This document shows, piece after piece, positions 24,731-32,615 of a DNA stretch of 32,635 nucleotides. The first letter of the stretch is position 1. Each line of letters starts with the position of its first letter. Under the pieces are notes generated by a model. It was given only the letters and a program-made list of their open reading frames with translations, had not been told where the DNA came from and searched no databases. Source of the stretch: an uncultured Bacilli bacterium (GTDB lineage: Bacteria; Bacillota_I; Bacilli_A; RF39; UBA660); the NCBI GenBank assembly GCA_947627375.1, contig CANQVR010000009.1:1-32635 (forward strand). The letters run 5' to 3'. The position numbers and the translations under genes are program-made.

Positions 24731-25069
24731 TTACGATTCATCTTCTTTTTTCTTTTTACTAGATAAAAATGTAACCTTTTCAGCAACAACTTCCATCTTA
24801 TTTTTGTTTATTTCATTTTCAGTAACAACACGAGATTGAAGTCTACCTTTAATACAAATTATATCTCCTGCATCACAATATTCAGAAGTATTAATGGCAA
24901 CATTATCCCAACAAAGACAATCGATAAAATCAGTATCATATACACCATTCATATTTTTAAAACTTCTTGGAACTGCAAGAGTTATGGTAGTTATCGTCTT
25001 ACCATTTTCACTTTTACCTAGACGTGGTTTTCTAACCAAACGTCCTACTAAATTAATATAATTTAACAT
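24731..25069 (-). CDS. ssb: single-stranded DNA-binding protein, short form
   Basis: SSB coats single-stranded DNA in replication and repair. The 112-residue protein has the OB-fold start LNYINLVGRLVRKPRL, the TDFIDCLCWDNVA block and the GDIICIKGRLQSR block. It starts at the ATG at 25069, with AAAGGAGG ahead. It ends soon after the OB fold with a Lys-rich then acidic end (KKKKEDES) and lacks both the flexible linker and the DDIPF tip that bind partner proteins. Length and shape resemble Bacillus SsbB (113 residues, competence-linked), so a housekeeping copy probably exists elsewhere. Confidence 0.9.
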   Translation of the reverse strand: MLNYINLVGRLVRKPRLGKSENGKTITTITLAVPRSFKNMNGVYDTDFIDCLCWDNVAINTSEYCDAGDIICIKGRLQSRVVTENEINKNKMEVVAEKVTFLSSKKKKEDES

Positions 25070-25091
25070 AATACCTCCTTTCACAAATGGT

Positions 25092-25120
25092 ATATTATTT
25101 TACTTTAAATAATTTTGCAA
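25092..25120 (-). promoter_or_regulatory. candidate sigma-A promoter of ssb
   Basis: On the minus strand TTGCAA (25120-25115) and TAATAT (25097-25092) are 17 bases apart. The octamer CAAATGGT occurs on either side, at 25084-25091 and 25118-25125, as a direct repeat 34 bases apart that could be a regulator site. Confidence 0.45.
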
Positions 25121-25156
25121 ATGGTCAAAAAAACGTTTTCAAGCACTTTTTTGCAC

Positions 25157-25187
25157 GAAAAAAATAAATTCCCTAGGGGAATTTATT
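25157..25187 (-). terminator. intrinsic terminator of the SUF operon
   Basis: On the minus strand AATAAATTCCC-CTA-GGGAATTTATT (25187-25163) is an 11-base-pair stem with a 3-base loop, followed by a T-run down to 25157. It lies about 35 bases after the sufB stop. Confidence 0.88.
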
Positions 25188-25222
25188 AAATTGGAGCCCA
25201 AAACATATCTCAAAAAACAAAT

Positions 25223-26536
25223 TTACAAGTTTTTCTTAATTAATTGATTTAACTCGACTGCATACTCGACAGGTAACTCTTCTCTAAACTTTTCAATGAA
25301 GCCTAAAATAACAAGTTCTATAGCTTTTTCTTCCGATATACCACGACTTTTCATATAAAAAAGTTTATCATCACTGATCTTCGAAACAGTCGCTTCGTGT
25401 TCAATATTAGAACTTTGGTTATAACAAGCATTAACTGGATATGTATCACTTTTAGATTTATCATCGATTATCAAAGTATCACATTTAACTGTCGACGCAC
25501 TATTATAAGCTTTTTGATCGATAAAGACTTTACCACGATATGTAGCATTACCTCCATCTCTTGCAATACTTTTAGAAATAATATTACTATGTGTATTTTG
25601 CCCAAGATGAATCATCTTAGCACCTGTATCCTGCTCTTGATTACCACTGGCAACACTGATCGTTATACAAGTACCATTAGAATTATCTCCTTTTAAAACA
25701 CAACATGGATATTTCATAGTCACACAACTTCCAATATTACCATCGATCCATTCCATTACTCCACCTTCATCAACTTCTGCCCGCTTTGTTACTAAATTAT
25801 AAACATTAGGCGCCCAATTTTGAATAGTCGAATAACGACAGTGACTATTTTTACCAACATATATCTCAACAACCGCAGCATGAAGTGAACTTTCTGCATA
25901 AGTTGGGGCTGTACATCCTTCTATATAATGTAAACTACTATTATCATCAACTATTATTAAACTACGTTCAAACTGTCCCATATTACGACTATTAATACGA
26001 AAATAACTCTGAAGAGGTCTATCGAGAGTTGTATTAGGAGGAATATAGATAAAACTTCCCCCACTAAAGACCGCTGAATTTAAAGCTGCAAATTTATTAT
26101 CATCATTTGAAACTATTTTACCAAAATATTTTTCTACTATTTCAGGATAATTCTTCATCGCATCCTCTATCGATGTGAATATTACGTTCTTTTTTTTGAT
26201 CTCATCCAACATATTATGGTAGATAACTTCACTTTCATATTGAATACCCATACCATCCATATGGGCTTCACTTTCAATTACACCAAGACCTTGAAACTCA
26301 TCTTGAATCGGTTTTAACACATCAGTCCAATTATCTTTAATCTTCTGATCTCTCTCATTTGCTTTATAATAAATAATATCGTCAAAGTTAAGTTTTATTT
26401 CTGGTCCAAAATTTGGCATAGGAAATTTTTTAAATAACTCATAACTTTTTAACCTATATTGAGTTATCCATTCATCTTCTTCTTTAACCTTTGAAATTTC
26501 TTTAATCTTATCACTACTTAAACCTTTAACCTCCAC
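25223..26536 (-). CDS. sufB: Fe-S cluster assembly scaffold protein SufB
   Basis: SufB is the scaffold on which the Fe-S cluster forms in the SufBCD complex. Typical blocks are visible: FSGGSFIYIPPNT, RSLIIVDD, the KCDTLIIDDKS block with the cysteine that corresponds to the sulfur-accepting one of E. coli, SSNIEHEATVSKI, and LFYMKSRGISEEKA. I start at the GTG at 26536 (437 residues), which has AAGGTGAT four bases ahead; the longer frame begins at a GTG that is part of this site. It is a little shorter than Bacillus SufB (465). It is the last gene of sufC-D-S-U-B, 20 bases after sufU. Confidence 0.95.
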   Translation of the reverse strand: MEVKGLSSDKIKEISKVKEEDEWITQYRLKSYELFKKFPMPNFGPEIKLNFDDIIYYKANERDQKIKDNWTDVLKPIQDEFQGLGVIESEAHMDGMGIQYESEVIYHNMLDEIKKKNVIFTSIEDAMKNYPEIVEKYFGKIVSNDDNKFAALNSAVFSGGSFIYIPPNTTLDRPLQSYFRINSRNMGQFERSLIIVDDNSSLHYIEGCTAPTYAESSLHAAVVEIYVGKNSHCRYSTIQNWAPNVYNLVTKRAEVDEGGVMEWIDGNIGSCVTMKYPCCVLKGDNSNGTCITISVASGNQEQDTGAKMIHLGQNTHSNIISKSIARDGGNATYRGKVFIDQKAYNSASTVKCDTLIIDDKSKSDTYPVNACYNQSSNIEHEATVSKISDDKLFYMKSRGISEEKAIELVILGFIEKFREELPVEYAVELNQLIKKNL

Positions 26537-26556
26537 GTTTATCACCTTAATTCTAT

Positions 26557-26985
26557 TTACTTTTCTTCTAACATTTCTAAAATACTTTTAATAGCGTTAC
26601 TAGGTAAAAGAGCACACATCTTTCTATTTGGTTGACGACCAATTTCATCATAAACATTTAATTCACCAAGTAACTCTTTATCATAGTCTTTTTCATCGAT
26701 CATATTTTGATAGTTTTGTAAAATCTTCTTTGCTTCATCGACACTTTTTCCAAGTAAAGTATTAATCATAACAGAAGTAGCACTTGTCGAAATAGCACAA
26801 GCTTCTCCATCAAAGCGAATATCTTTAATTATACCATCATCTACTTTAAGCATAATATCAATATTATCAATACAACTATCATTATTAGTATTTTTTAAAA
26901 TATAACTATCATCATCTACAAGTCCACGATTAACAGGATTTTCATAATGTTCAAGTATTATTTCACGTCTTAAATTACTATCCAT
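26557..26985 (-). CDS. sufU: sulfur-transfer protein SufU
   Basis: SufU is the zinc-dependent sulfurtransferase that takes persulfide sulfur from SufS. The 142 residues keep the ligands seen in Bacillus: Cys and Asp in NDSCIDNI, Cys in GEACAIS and Cys in RKMCALL. The ATG follows the sufS stop with no gap (TAAATG), and GGTGAT lies inside the end of sufS, so translation is coupled. Confidence 0.94.
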   Translation of the reverse strand: MDSNLRREIILEHYENPVNRGLVDDDSYILKNTNNDSCIDNIDIMLKVDDGIIKDIRFDGEACAISTSATSVMINTLLGKSVDEAKKILQNYQNMIDEKDYDKELLGELNVYDEIGRQPNRKMCALLPSNAIKSILEMLEEK

Positions 26986-28182
26986 TTATATCACCACTTT
27001 AAATATATTTTCACTTTGTTTAAGTGCATCAATTAATCTATCCACATCACTTTTATTATTATACAAATACATACTGATGCGACATGTGTTTCTAATATTC
27101 ATTTCTTCTTTTAACATTTTAGTGCAATGATTACCCGCTCTAACATAAATATGAAAATGATTTAAGAAAATTGCTGTATCTTGAGCAAAAACACCTTCTA
27201 AATTAAAAGCTAAAATACCACTATCACTTTTTTCATTATACATAATAATATTAGGAATCTTTCTAAGTTCACTTACTAAATATTTTTTCAAACTAACTTC
27301 ATGTTCATGAATTTTATCAACACCGATCTTTGAAACATATTTAATTGCCTCCCCCATACCGATTACCTCAGCAATAGCAGGAGTTCCAGCTTCGAACTTT
27401 AACGGAGGTGTCTTTATTTCAAAATCTCCATCAGAAGAAAATTCTTGATTCATGCCTCCCCCATATTTTAAAGGATCCATACCACAAAGTAATTCATATT
27501 TTCCATAAAGTGCTCCCACTCCAGTAGGTCCAGCCATTTTATGAGCAGAAAACGCTAGAAAATCAATATTATCATCTACTACATCTACTTCTACATGCGA
27601 TACAGCCTGAGCTGCATCGACTACAAAATAAATATTTTTACTTTTACAAATTTCTCCAATACGTTTAGTATCTCTTACATCACCAACTACATTACTAACT
27701 TTTGCAATAGAAATAACTTTAACTTTATCATCGATTTCTTTTTCTAATTTAGCAACACTTAAAGAATAATCATCATCTAATGGTACATATTTAACAACAA
27801 TCCCCATCTTGCGCGCTAGAACAAGCCAAGGAAGTACATTAGATGCATGTTCTGCTCTATCAGTTAAAACAACATCACCTTTTTTTAAATGTTTTTTCAT
27901 AAAACCAAAGACTACCATATTTATACCTTCAGTAGTTCCACTAGTATAAACAATTTCATCACTATTTTTTGCATGAATAAAATCTCTTACAATATCACGT
28001 ACACCATCATAAAGTTGATTTGTAATAATAGAAGCATCATATTCTCCACGATGAATATTAGAAGTATGCTCTAAATAATATTTATCCATAGCATGCACAA
28101 CACTTTTAGGTTTTAAAGTCGTTGCTCCATTATCAAAATAAACAATATCTTCTTTTAACATAGGAAAATCTTCTCTATTCAT
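26986..28182 (-). CDS. sufS: cysteine desulfurase SufS
   Basis: SufS is a pyridoxal-phosphate enzyme that removes sulfur from cysteine for Fe-S assembly. The 398 residues include the start MNREDFPMLKEDIVYFDNGA, the TSGTTEGIN block, the cofactor Lys in FSAHKMAGPTG, and the catalytic Cys in RAGNHCTKML. Length and arrangement are normal for the class II desulfurases that pair with SufU. It has AGGAGG before the ATG and sits between sufD and sufU. Confidence 0.96.
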   Translation of the reverse strand: MNREDFPMLKEDIVYFDNGATTLKPKSVVHAMDKYYLEHTSNIHRGEYDASIITNQLYDGVRDIVRDFIHAKNSDEIVYTSGTTEGINMVVFGFMKKHLKKGDVVLTDRAEHASNVLPWLVLARKMGIVVKYVPLDDDYSLSVAKLEKEIDDKVKVISIAKVSNVVGDVRDTKRIGEICKSKNIYFVVDAAQAVSHVEVDVVDDNIDFLAFSAHKMAGPTGVGALYGKYELLCGMDPLKYGGGMNQEFSSDGDFEIKTPPLKFEAGTPAIAEVIGMGEAIKYVSKIGVDKIHEHEVSLKKYLVSELRKIPNIIMYNEKSDSGILAFNLEGVFAQDTAIFLNHFHIYVRAGNHCTKMLKEEMNIRNTCRISMYLYNNKSDVDRLIDALKQSENIFKVVI

Positions 28183-28193
28183 AATTTTTCCTC

Positions 28194-28796
28194 CTATAAT
28201 TTTTCAATTTGTTTTAAAAAGTCACCTATTTTTTCTAAATCAGGATTATTATGTATTAAAAATCCACGTGTCAACATCTTTGTCGCAATACTTTGTGATA
28301 TTCCTCTACTTTTTAAATAGAACAAATCTTCTTCACGAAAATTACCAATATATGCAGCATGGTTGGCAATAGAATCAAAACTATCGATTAAAAGATTAGG
28401 CTCGATCTTACTTTTACCATCTTCTAAGTTCATAATTTTATTATCTTGAGTACAACTACATCCGACCGTATCTTTATTAATAATTCCATCAACTACAAAA
28501 TTAAGTTTTTTATCATAAACATTAACACCATGATTTACCAAATTACTTTTAGTATTATTAGCTTCATGATAAACCTTTATATTATAAGTATTATCATGAA
28601 AATTTATAGTACTAAAGAAATATTCAACACTAGCATTTTCCCCTTTTAAATATATTTCAACTTTAAAACTTTGATCAGAAGAAAAATTAAATACTTTTAA
28701 ACTTGCATTCTCTTCTAATACATAAATATATTTATCCTCATTACTATCTAAATAGATTTCTTTTTCACAATTTTTTTCTACTAATATCTTATTCAT
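28194..28796 (-). CDS. sufD: Fe-S cluster assembly protein SufD, reduced
   Basis: SufD is the partner of SufB in the SufBC2D complex. Only about 200 residues are present, against about 430 in Bacillus. The C-terminal core is preserved, with KIEPNLLIDSFDSIANHAAYIG (shown as separate blocks KIEPNLLID and SIANHAAYIG) and EEDLFYLKSRGIS, which bear the conserved His and the SufC-binding helices. The N-terminal helical domain and part of the beta-helix are missing. There is no frameshift or stop in the gene, and its position after sufC is the usual one, so it is a compact form rather than a broken gene. I use the ATG at 28796; the ATG at 28811 is an alternative and neither has a strong ribosome site. 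The gene overlaps the end of sufC. Confidence 0.85.
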   Translation of the reverse strand: MNKILVEKNCEKEIYLDSNEDKYIYVLEENASLKVFNFSSDQSFKVEIYLKGENASVEYFFSTINFHDNTYNIKVYHEANNTKSNLVNHGVNVYDKKLNFVVDGIINKDTVGCSCTQDNKIMNLEDGKSKIEPNLLIDSFDSIANHAAYIGNFREEDLFYLKSRGISQSIATKMLTRGFLIHNNPDLEKIGDFLKQIEKL

Positions 28797-29553
28797 TAGC
28801 GTCACTCTCATCTACTTCATTTATACTATCATAACCATTTTTTTCAACAAAACTTGCTAAAGATAAATCCCCAGTTTGTTTTATATTACCATTTTTCATA
28901 ATATGAACATAATCAGGTTTTAAATATTTAAGTATTCTAGGATAATGTGTAATTATTAAAAGTGAAGTTTTTTCATTTTCTTTTAAATATGAATTAATAT
29001 TCTCACAAACTACTTTTAGACTATCGACATCAAGTCCAGAATCAATCTCATCTAAAATAATAAGTTTAGGTTTTAGTATTTTTAACTGTAATATTTCATT
29101 TTTCTTCTTTTCTCCACCACTAAAACCTTTATTAATAGAGCGATGTAACATATCTTCGCTAAGTTTAACATCTTTATAAGATTTTTCTATATCTTTTATA
29201 AATTGATATAAATTAACTTTATTTCCACTAACTTCTCCAAGAGCAGTACGTAAAAACTCACTATTGGTAACTCCTTCTATTTCAGTAGGATCTTGCATTG
29301 CCAAAAAAATACCACGTTTTGCTACCTCATCAGTAGAAAGATTATTAAGTTTTTCTTTATTAAATAAAATTTCTCCATCTACTATCTCAAATTTATAATG
29401 AGAAAGAATACTCTTTGCTAAAGTACTTTTACCTGTCCCATTAGGCCCCATAATAACATGTACTTCACCTTCACCAATATTTAAATTAAAGTTATTAAGT
29501 ATTATCTTATTAGAATCTTTCACTTTAACACTCAAATTTTTAACTTCTAGCAT
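28789..29553 (-). CDS. sufC: Fe-S cluster assembly ATPase SufC
   Basis: SufC is the ABC-type ATPase that drives changes in the SufBCD complex. All motifs are present: Walker A GPNGTGKST, Q-loop MQDPTEIEGV, signature FSGGEKKK, Walker B LIILDEIDSGLD and the switch His in ITHYPR. I start at the ATG at 29553 (254 residues, MLEVKNLSVKVK), which has AAAGGTGAT ahead and matches the family start; the longer frame covers a promoter-like region. It is the first gene of the sufCDSUB operon. Confidence 0.97.
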   Translation of the reverse strand: MLEVKNLSVKVKDSNKIILNNFNLNIGEGEVHVIMGPNGTGKSTLAKSILSHYKFEIVDGEILFNKEKLNNLSTDEVAKRGIFLAMQDPTEIEGVTNSEFLRTALGEVSGNKVNLYQFIKDIEKSYKDVKLSEDMLHRSINKGFSGGEKKKNEILQLKILKPKLIILDEIDSGLDVDSLKVVCENINSYLKENEKTSLLIITHYPRILKYLKPDYVHIMKNGNIKQTGDLSLASFVEKNGYDSINEVDESDANE

Positions 29554-29577
29554 AAATATCACCTTTCTAACATTACT

Positions 29578-29638
29578 AAACAACTTAAAATTGTTTTTAC
29601 TTCGTACATATAATAACACAAATTTATATTTTTTTAAA
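29578..29638 (-). promoter_or_regulatory. candidate sufC promoter and small inverted repeat
   Basis: On the minus strand TTTAAA (29638-29633) and TATTAT (29615-29610) are 17 bases apart. Downstream, AAACAA and TTGTTT (29578-29583 and 29591-29596) form an inverted repeat with a 7-base centre in the presumed leader. Both elements are weak in this A/T-rich context. Confidence 0.35.
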
Positions 29639-29660
29639 GAAAAAAAGACCCTAAGGTCTT
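29635..29660 (-). terminator. terminator between the 12-residue ORF and sufC
   Basis: On the minus strand AAGACC-TTAG-GGTCTT (29660-29645) is followed by a run of T. It lies nine bases after the stop of a 12-codon ORF and about 80 bases before sufC, so it either ends a tiny transcript or acts as an attenuator of the SUF operon. Confidence 0.8.
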
Positions 29661-29668
29661 ATTAACTA

Positions 29669-29707
29669 TTAAATATCAATAGTTTTGATTTTAGAGCAAT
29701 AATACAT
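29669..29707 (-). CDS. 12-residue ORF, possible leader peptide upstream of the SUF operon
   Basis: A reading frame of 12 codons, MYYCSKIKTIDI, is preceded by a full AAAGGAGG site six bases from its ATG. It has its own promoter (29727-29755) and is followed by a short hairpin across its stop codon (29664-29684) and by an intrinsic terminator. I do not recognise it. The peptide contains one Cys, which may or may not relate to the cysteine-consuming SUF system next to it. It could be a leader peptide for attenuation or an independent micro-protein. Confidence 0.45.
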   Translation of the reverse strand: MYYCSKIKTIDI

Positions 29708-29726
29708 AATATTCCTCCTTTAATAT

Positions 29727-29755
29727 ATTATATTACAAATTAGTATATAAATCAA
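29727..29755 (-). promoter_or_regulatory. sigma-A promoter of the 12-residue ORF unit
   Basis: On the minus strand TTGATT (29755-29750) and a perfect TATAAT (29732-29727) are 17 bases apart. The start of transcription would fall around 29720, right at the ribosome site. The -35 box overlaps the stop codon of the upstream gene. Confidence 0.75.
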
Positions 29756-31176
29756 CTTAAAACTTCAGTAGCATTTTCCAAAAGTTTAACTAATTCTTCT
29801 TTACCACTTTCATGCTTAGAAAGTTGTTCATCTTGACTCTTAAGTTTACTATCTTGTTCTTCTAGTTTTTTACTTTGAGCTTCTATAGTTCTTAAAAAGT
29901 CTTTTTTCTCAATTTCTAAAGTTTCAATACTCTTCTTTTGTCTTCTAATTTCAATGACATGTTGCTCTTTTTCTTTCTCAAGTTTTTCAATTCTATCTTT
30001 TTGTTCTTTAATAGTTTTCACAAAATCTTTATTATCAAGTTCCAATTCTTTAATTCTTACCCCCTTACTTTCGACATCGGTCTCTAAGTCCTTTGTCTTA
30101 TTTAGTAAACCTCTTATTACATCAACTGCTTCATCATAAACTGCATTTTTTACATCAACTTGTTCAGGAGCAGTTGGGATATATTTTTCGTATCTAGAAT
30201 CATCTATTTCCTTTGTCTCACTTGTATCAACAGTTGTATCAACTGATGCTAAATCTTCATTTATTGTAGTTGGTACATCCTCAACATTATCAGCTACATT
30301 TTCTGAAGTTTCTATCGAAGGTGTATCTTCTACTTTATTTTCAACTTCAGGTACTGGTATTTGATTATCAAAATTAATGGAATTATTAGAATCTAAAACA
30401 GGTTCAGTTGCCATCGCATCAGTTAAGGTAAGATTCTGATCTTGATTTTGTGTATCTTCAACTACTGGACTAGAAATCTCCTCATTTTCAGCTGGAACTT
30501 CAGTTTTATCATCATTTTCCTTCTCTACTACTGGAGGTACTTCAGGCTCTACATTTGGCATTACATCAGATGCTGGAGCAATTGGTTCTGCTGGAGTACT
30601 CTCTTCAACAGGAGTCTTAATAGCTTTAATAGAATCATTTATATTTATTGTATGTAAATATAAATCTTTTCCAACTTGACCTATAAAACTAAAACCAGTA
30701 GAATCCTCTCCTAAAACTTTCTTACCAGTAAAGTCATAAAGGTTTGCTTCAGAGAACATATCATCAAAAACAAATCTTCCTTCACTACCCATTTCATTTT
30801 CCATTGCACGTTTAATATTTAGAGAATCATTATTATACTTACTAGCTTGAGTAGGATCATCTTTAACAGCAATAGACGCTCTAACCTCTGCACCTTCTAC
30901 TAAAGTCTTTTCAACTAATATAAAACGATCCGCAAGTAATTCTATTCTCTTATTGTCACAAGGAATAATCAAATTACAATTCTCATCCAATACACCTAAA
31001 GTAGAGTATTCTTCATGTCCCACTGCTTCTTTTACATTTGGAGTTACTACATACAAATTATCTACAAGCATTGTTCCATTAACAAAATAATATTGTACTC
31101 CATCACTACCAGTTACATAAGTACATTCAGTATCTTCATATCCTAAATCTTTAACTAATCCTCTTTGTATATTCAT
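29752..31176 (-). CDS. cytoplasmic coiled-coil protein of unknown function
   Basis: This 474-residue protein has no signal peptide or membrane segment. Residues about 1-185 form a globular domain with repeated short strands (YYFVNGTMLVDNLYVV, TLGVLDENCNLIIPCDN, NLYDFTGKKVLG) that recall WG/KWG-type beta repeats. Residues about 190-335 are an acidic, Pro/Glu/Val/Thr-rich linker. Residues about 350-465 form a long coiled coil of Lys/Glu/Leu heptads (KELELDNKDF, RIEKLEKEKEQH, SIETLEIEKKDF). I do not recognise a family. I start at the ATG at 31176 with AGGTGGTG ahead, rather than at the GTG four codons upstream. The layout suggests a scaffold that self-associates by its coiled coil. It is transcribed alone. 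Confidence 0.65.
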   Translation of the reverse strand: MNIQRGLVKDLGYEDTECTYVTGSDGVQYYFVNGTMLVDNLYVVTPNVKEAVGHEEYSTLGVLDENCNLIIPCDNKRIELLADRFILVEKTLVEGAEVRASIAVKDDPTQASKYNNDSLNIKRAMENEMGSEGRFVFDDMFSEANLYDFTGKKVLGEDSTGFSFIGQVGKDLYLHTININDSIKAIKTPVEESTPAEPIAPASDVMPNVEPEVPPVVEKENDDKTEVPAENEEISSPVVEDTQNQDQNLTLTDAMATEPVLDSNNSINFDNQIPVPEVENKVEDTPSIETSENVADNVEDVPTTINEDLASVDTTVDTSETKEIDDSRYEKYIPTAPEQVDVKNAVYDEAVDVIRGLLNKTKDLETDVESKGVRIKELELDNKDFVKTIKEQKDRIEKLEKEKEQHVIEIRRQKKSIETLEIEKKDFLRTIEAQSKKLEEQDSKLKSQDEQLSKHESGKEELVKLLENATEVLS

Positions 31177-31204
31177 TCTAGCCACCACCTATTATTCTAA
31201 TATA

Positions 31205-31233
31205 ATAATAGCATATAAATAAAATCTAAACAA
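31205..31233 (-). promoter_or_regulatory. candidate sigma-A promoter of the coiled-coil protein gene
   Basis: On the minus strand TTGTTT (31233-31228) and TATTAT (31210-31205) are 17 bases apart, upstream of the ribosome site and the ATG at 31176. Confidence 0.55.
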
Positions 31234-31310
31234 GACATTTTTTAAAGTTATGTATAAAAATTAGTAAATTCCCCATAATAATATTGTGAATATTTGCTGA
31301 ATTCATGCTC

Positions 31311-31335
31311 AAGTCAATCAAATGATTGACTTTTT
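31311..31335 (+). terminator. orphan terminator upstream of the membrane-protein gene
   Basis: AAGTCAATC-AAAT-GATTGACTT (31311-31332) is a perfect 9-base-pair stem followed by TTT and a C. No plus-strand gene lies before it within the 200-base gap 31177-31391, in which I see no protein-coding gene. It may attenuate the gene at 31392 or end a small RNA. Confidence 0.7.
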
Positions 31336-31391
31336 CAGTTGCAATTTTTCTTTATTTTAGATACAATAAAGATGATTGTGAGGAAAAGATA

Positions 31392-32147
31392 ATGCATGAA
31401 AAAAATAAGTTAACTCTAGGCATGGGTTTTTTATTCTTCTTTGTTATTGTAAGTTTCGGACTTATCATAATAAATGAAAAAAAAGTATCTTTCTTACTAC
31501 CTCAAATAGACAAAAAAATAAATACTTATCTTAAAACCAATTACGAGAACGAATTAGAAAAACTAAAAATAAATAAAACTAAATATGATTTAAAATGTAA
31601 TTGTTATAAAGCTAAAGTATTTAATAAAAACAATAAGAAGTTATTTTTCGAAATTACTTATGCACGAAAAAAAATTAAAGATACCTATAAAGTTAATTAT
31701 AAACAAGGAAAAACTCTTCTTGGAACAATAGAAAATACTTTAACTAAAGAACTACAACAAAATAAAAAGGATAATACTTTAAAAGTAATTATTCCTAAAA
31801 CATTAGATGAGTTTAATCCTAGTATCAGAGAAGAAATAATAAACTCTAATGATTTTAAAAATTTAAATATTTACAAAATCGAAGATGAATTCTTAATAAC
31901 TGATTGGAATTTTAATACTATAAATAATTCTATTATCGATTTCCATAAACAAATTATAGCATCTAAATTTAAACCGATAAGTTATGATTTTTATATCACT
32001 AATAAATCTAATCCTGGAGAAAGCTTTCAAATTACAAATTTAAAAACTGATTATATTAATAATCAAACATTAAATGAATTAATTCCCGCAATTAAAAACA
32101 ATAACAAAGAAATATTAAACAAATATAACATGCAAAGCAAAAATTAA
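31392..32147 (+). CDS. single-pass membrane protein of unknown function
   Basis: I do not recognise this 251-residue protein. It has a membrane helix at about 8-28 and an outer part rich in Lys, Asn and Ile without a clear fold signature; a CNCYKAKVF segment contains two Cys residues close together, and the second half looks alpha/beta (KVIIPKTLDEFNP, SYDFYITNKSNPGESFQI). The frame is open from 31326, but the ATG at 31392 has GAGG ahead and places the membrane helix at the N terminus. The gene lies behind a terminator-like hairpin and is followed after 10 bases by the HIT-family gene, so the two are co-transcribed. Confidence 0.6.
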   Translation: MHEKNKLTLGMGFLFFFVIVSFGLIIINEKKVSFLLPQIDKKINTYLKTNYENELEKLKINKTKYDLKCNCYKAKVFNKNNKKLFFEITYARKKIKDTYKVNYKQGKTLLGTIENTLTKELQQNKKDNTLKVIIPKTLDEFNPSIREEIINSNDFKNLNIYKIEDEFLITDWNFNTINNSIIDFHKQIIASKFKPISYDFYITNKSNPGESFQITNLKTDYINNQTLNELIPAIKNNNKEILNKYNMQSKN

Positions 32148-32157
32148 GGAGGACTAT

Positions 32158-32556
32158 ATGAACGATTGTTTATTCTGTAAAATTAATAATGGTGAAATAC
32201 CATCTAAAACTATTTATGAAGATGATATGATAAAAGTATTTTTAGATATTAATCCATCTACTAATGGAGATTTACTTATCGTCCCTAAAAAACACTATGA
32301 AAATATTATGGATGTAGATGATGAAGTAATTACTCATTCATTAAAAATAACAAGAGAAAAACTATATCCTTTATTAAAAGAAAAACTACATTGTGAAGGT
32401 CTTACTATTGTTGAAAATAATGACTATGGTCAAGATATAAAACACTTCCATATTCATCTAACACCAAGATATAAAGAAGATTGCCTACTTCATAAATTTA
32501 ATAAAGATATTTTACTATCTTTAGATGAAGTATTTAAAAATTTAACTGAACAATAA
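32158..32556 (+). CDS. HIT family nucleotide hydrolase/transferase
   Basis: HIT proteins hydrolyse or transfer nucleoside phosphates, often acting on AMP-linked substrates such as AMP-lysine or dinucleoside polyphosphates. The 132 residues match the Hint/HIT length. The start CLFCKINNGEIPSKTIYED is typical, with a CxxC pair that may bind zinc, and the histidine triad is HFHIHLTPR with His96, His98 and His100. The gene has AAGGAGGA ahead of the ATG and follows the membrane protein gene after 10 bases. The exact substrate cannot be read from sequence. Confidence 0.93.
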   Translation: MNDCLFCKINNGEIPSKTIYEDDMIKVFLDINPSTNGDLLIVPKKHYENIMDVDDEVITHSLKITREKLYPLLKEKLHCEGLTIVENNDYGQDIKHFHIHLTPRYKEDCLLHKFNKDILLSLDEVFKNLTEQ

Positions 32557-32615
32557 ACGGTTCTTTGTCAAATAGTGTTGGTAGACAAAAATTTGATAAA
32601 TGAATTTATTTACAT

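Noticed and set aside
24297-25069. Prophage or integrative element remnant (XRE regulator plus short SSB)
   Set aside because: There is no integrase, attachment-site repeat or change of base composition, and the neighbours are housekeeping genes.
30442-30657. Plus-strand open frames inside minus-strand genes, such as the one in the acidic linker of the coiled-coil protein
   Set aside because: They lie opposite well-supported genes, lack ribosome sites and have the odd composition expected of antisense shadows.
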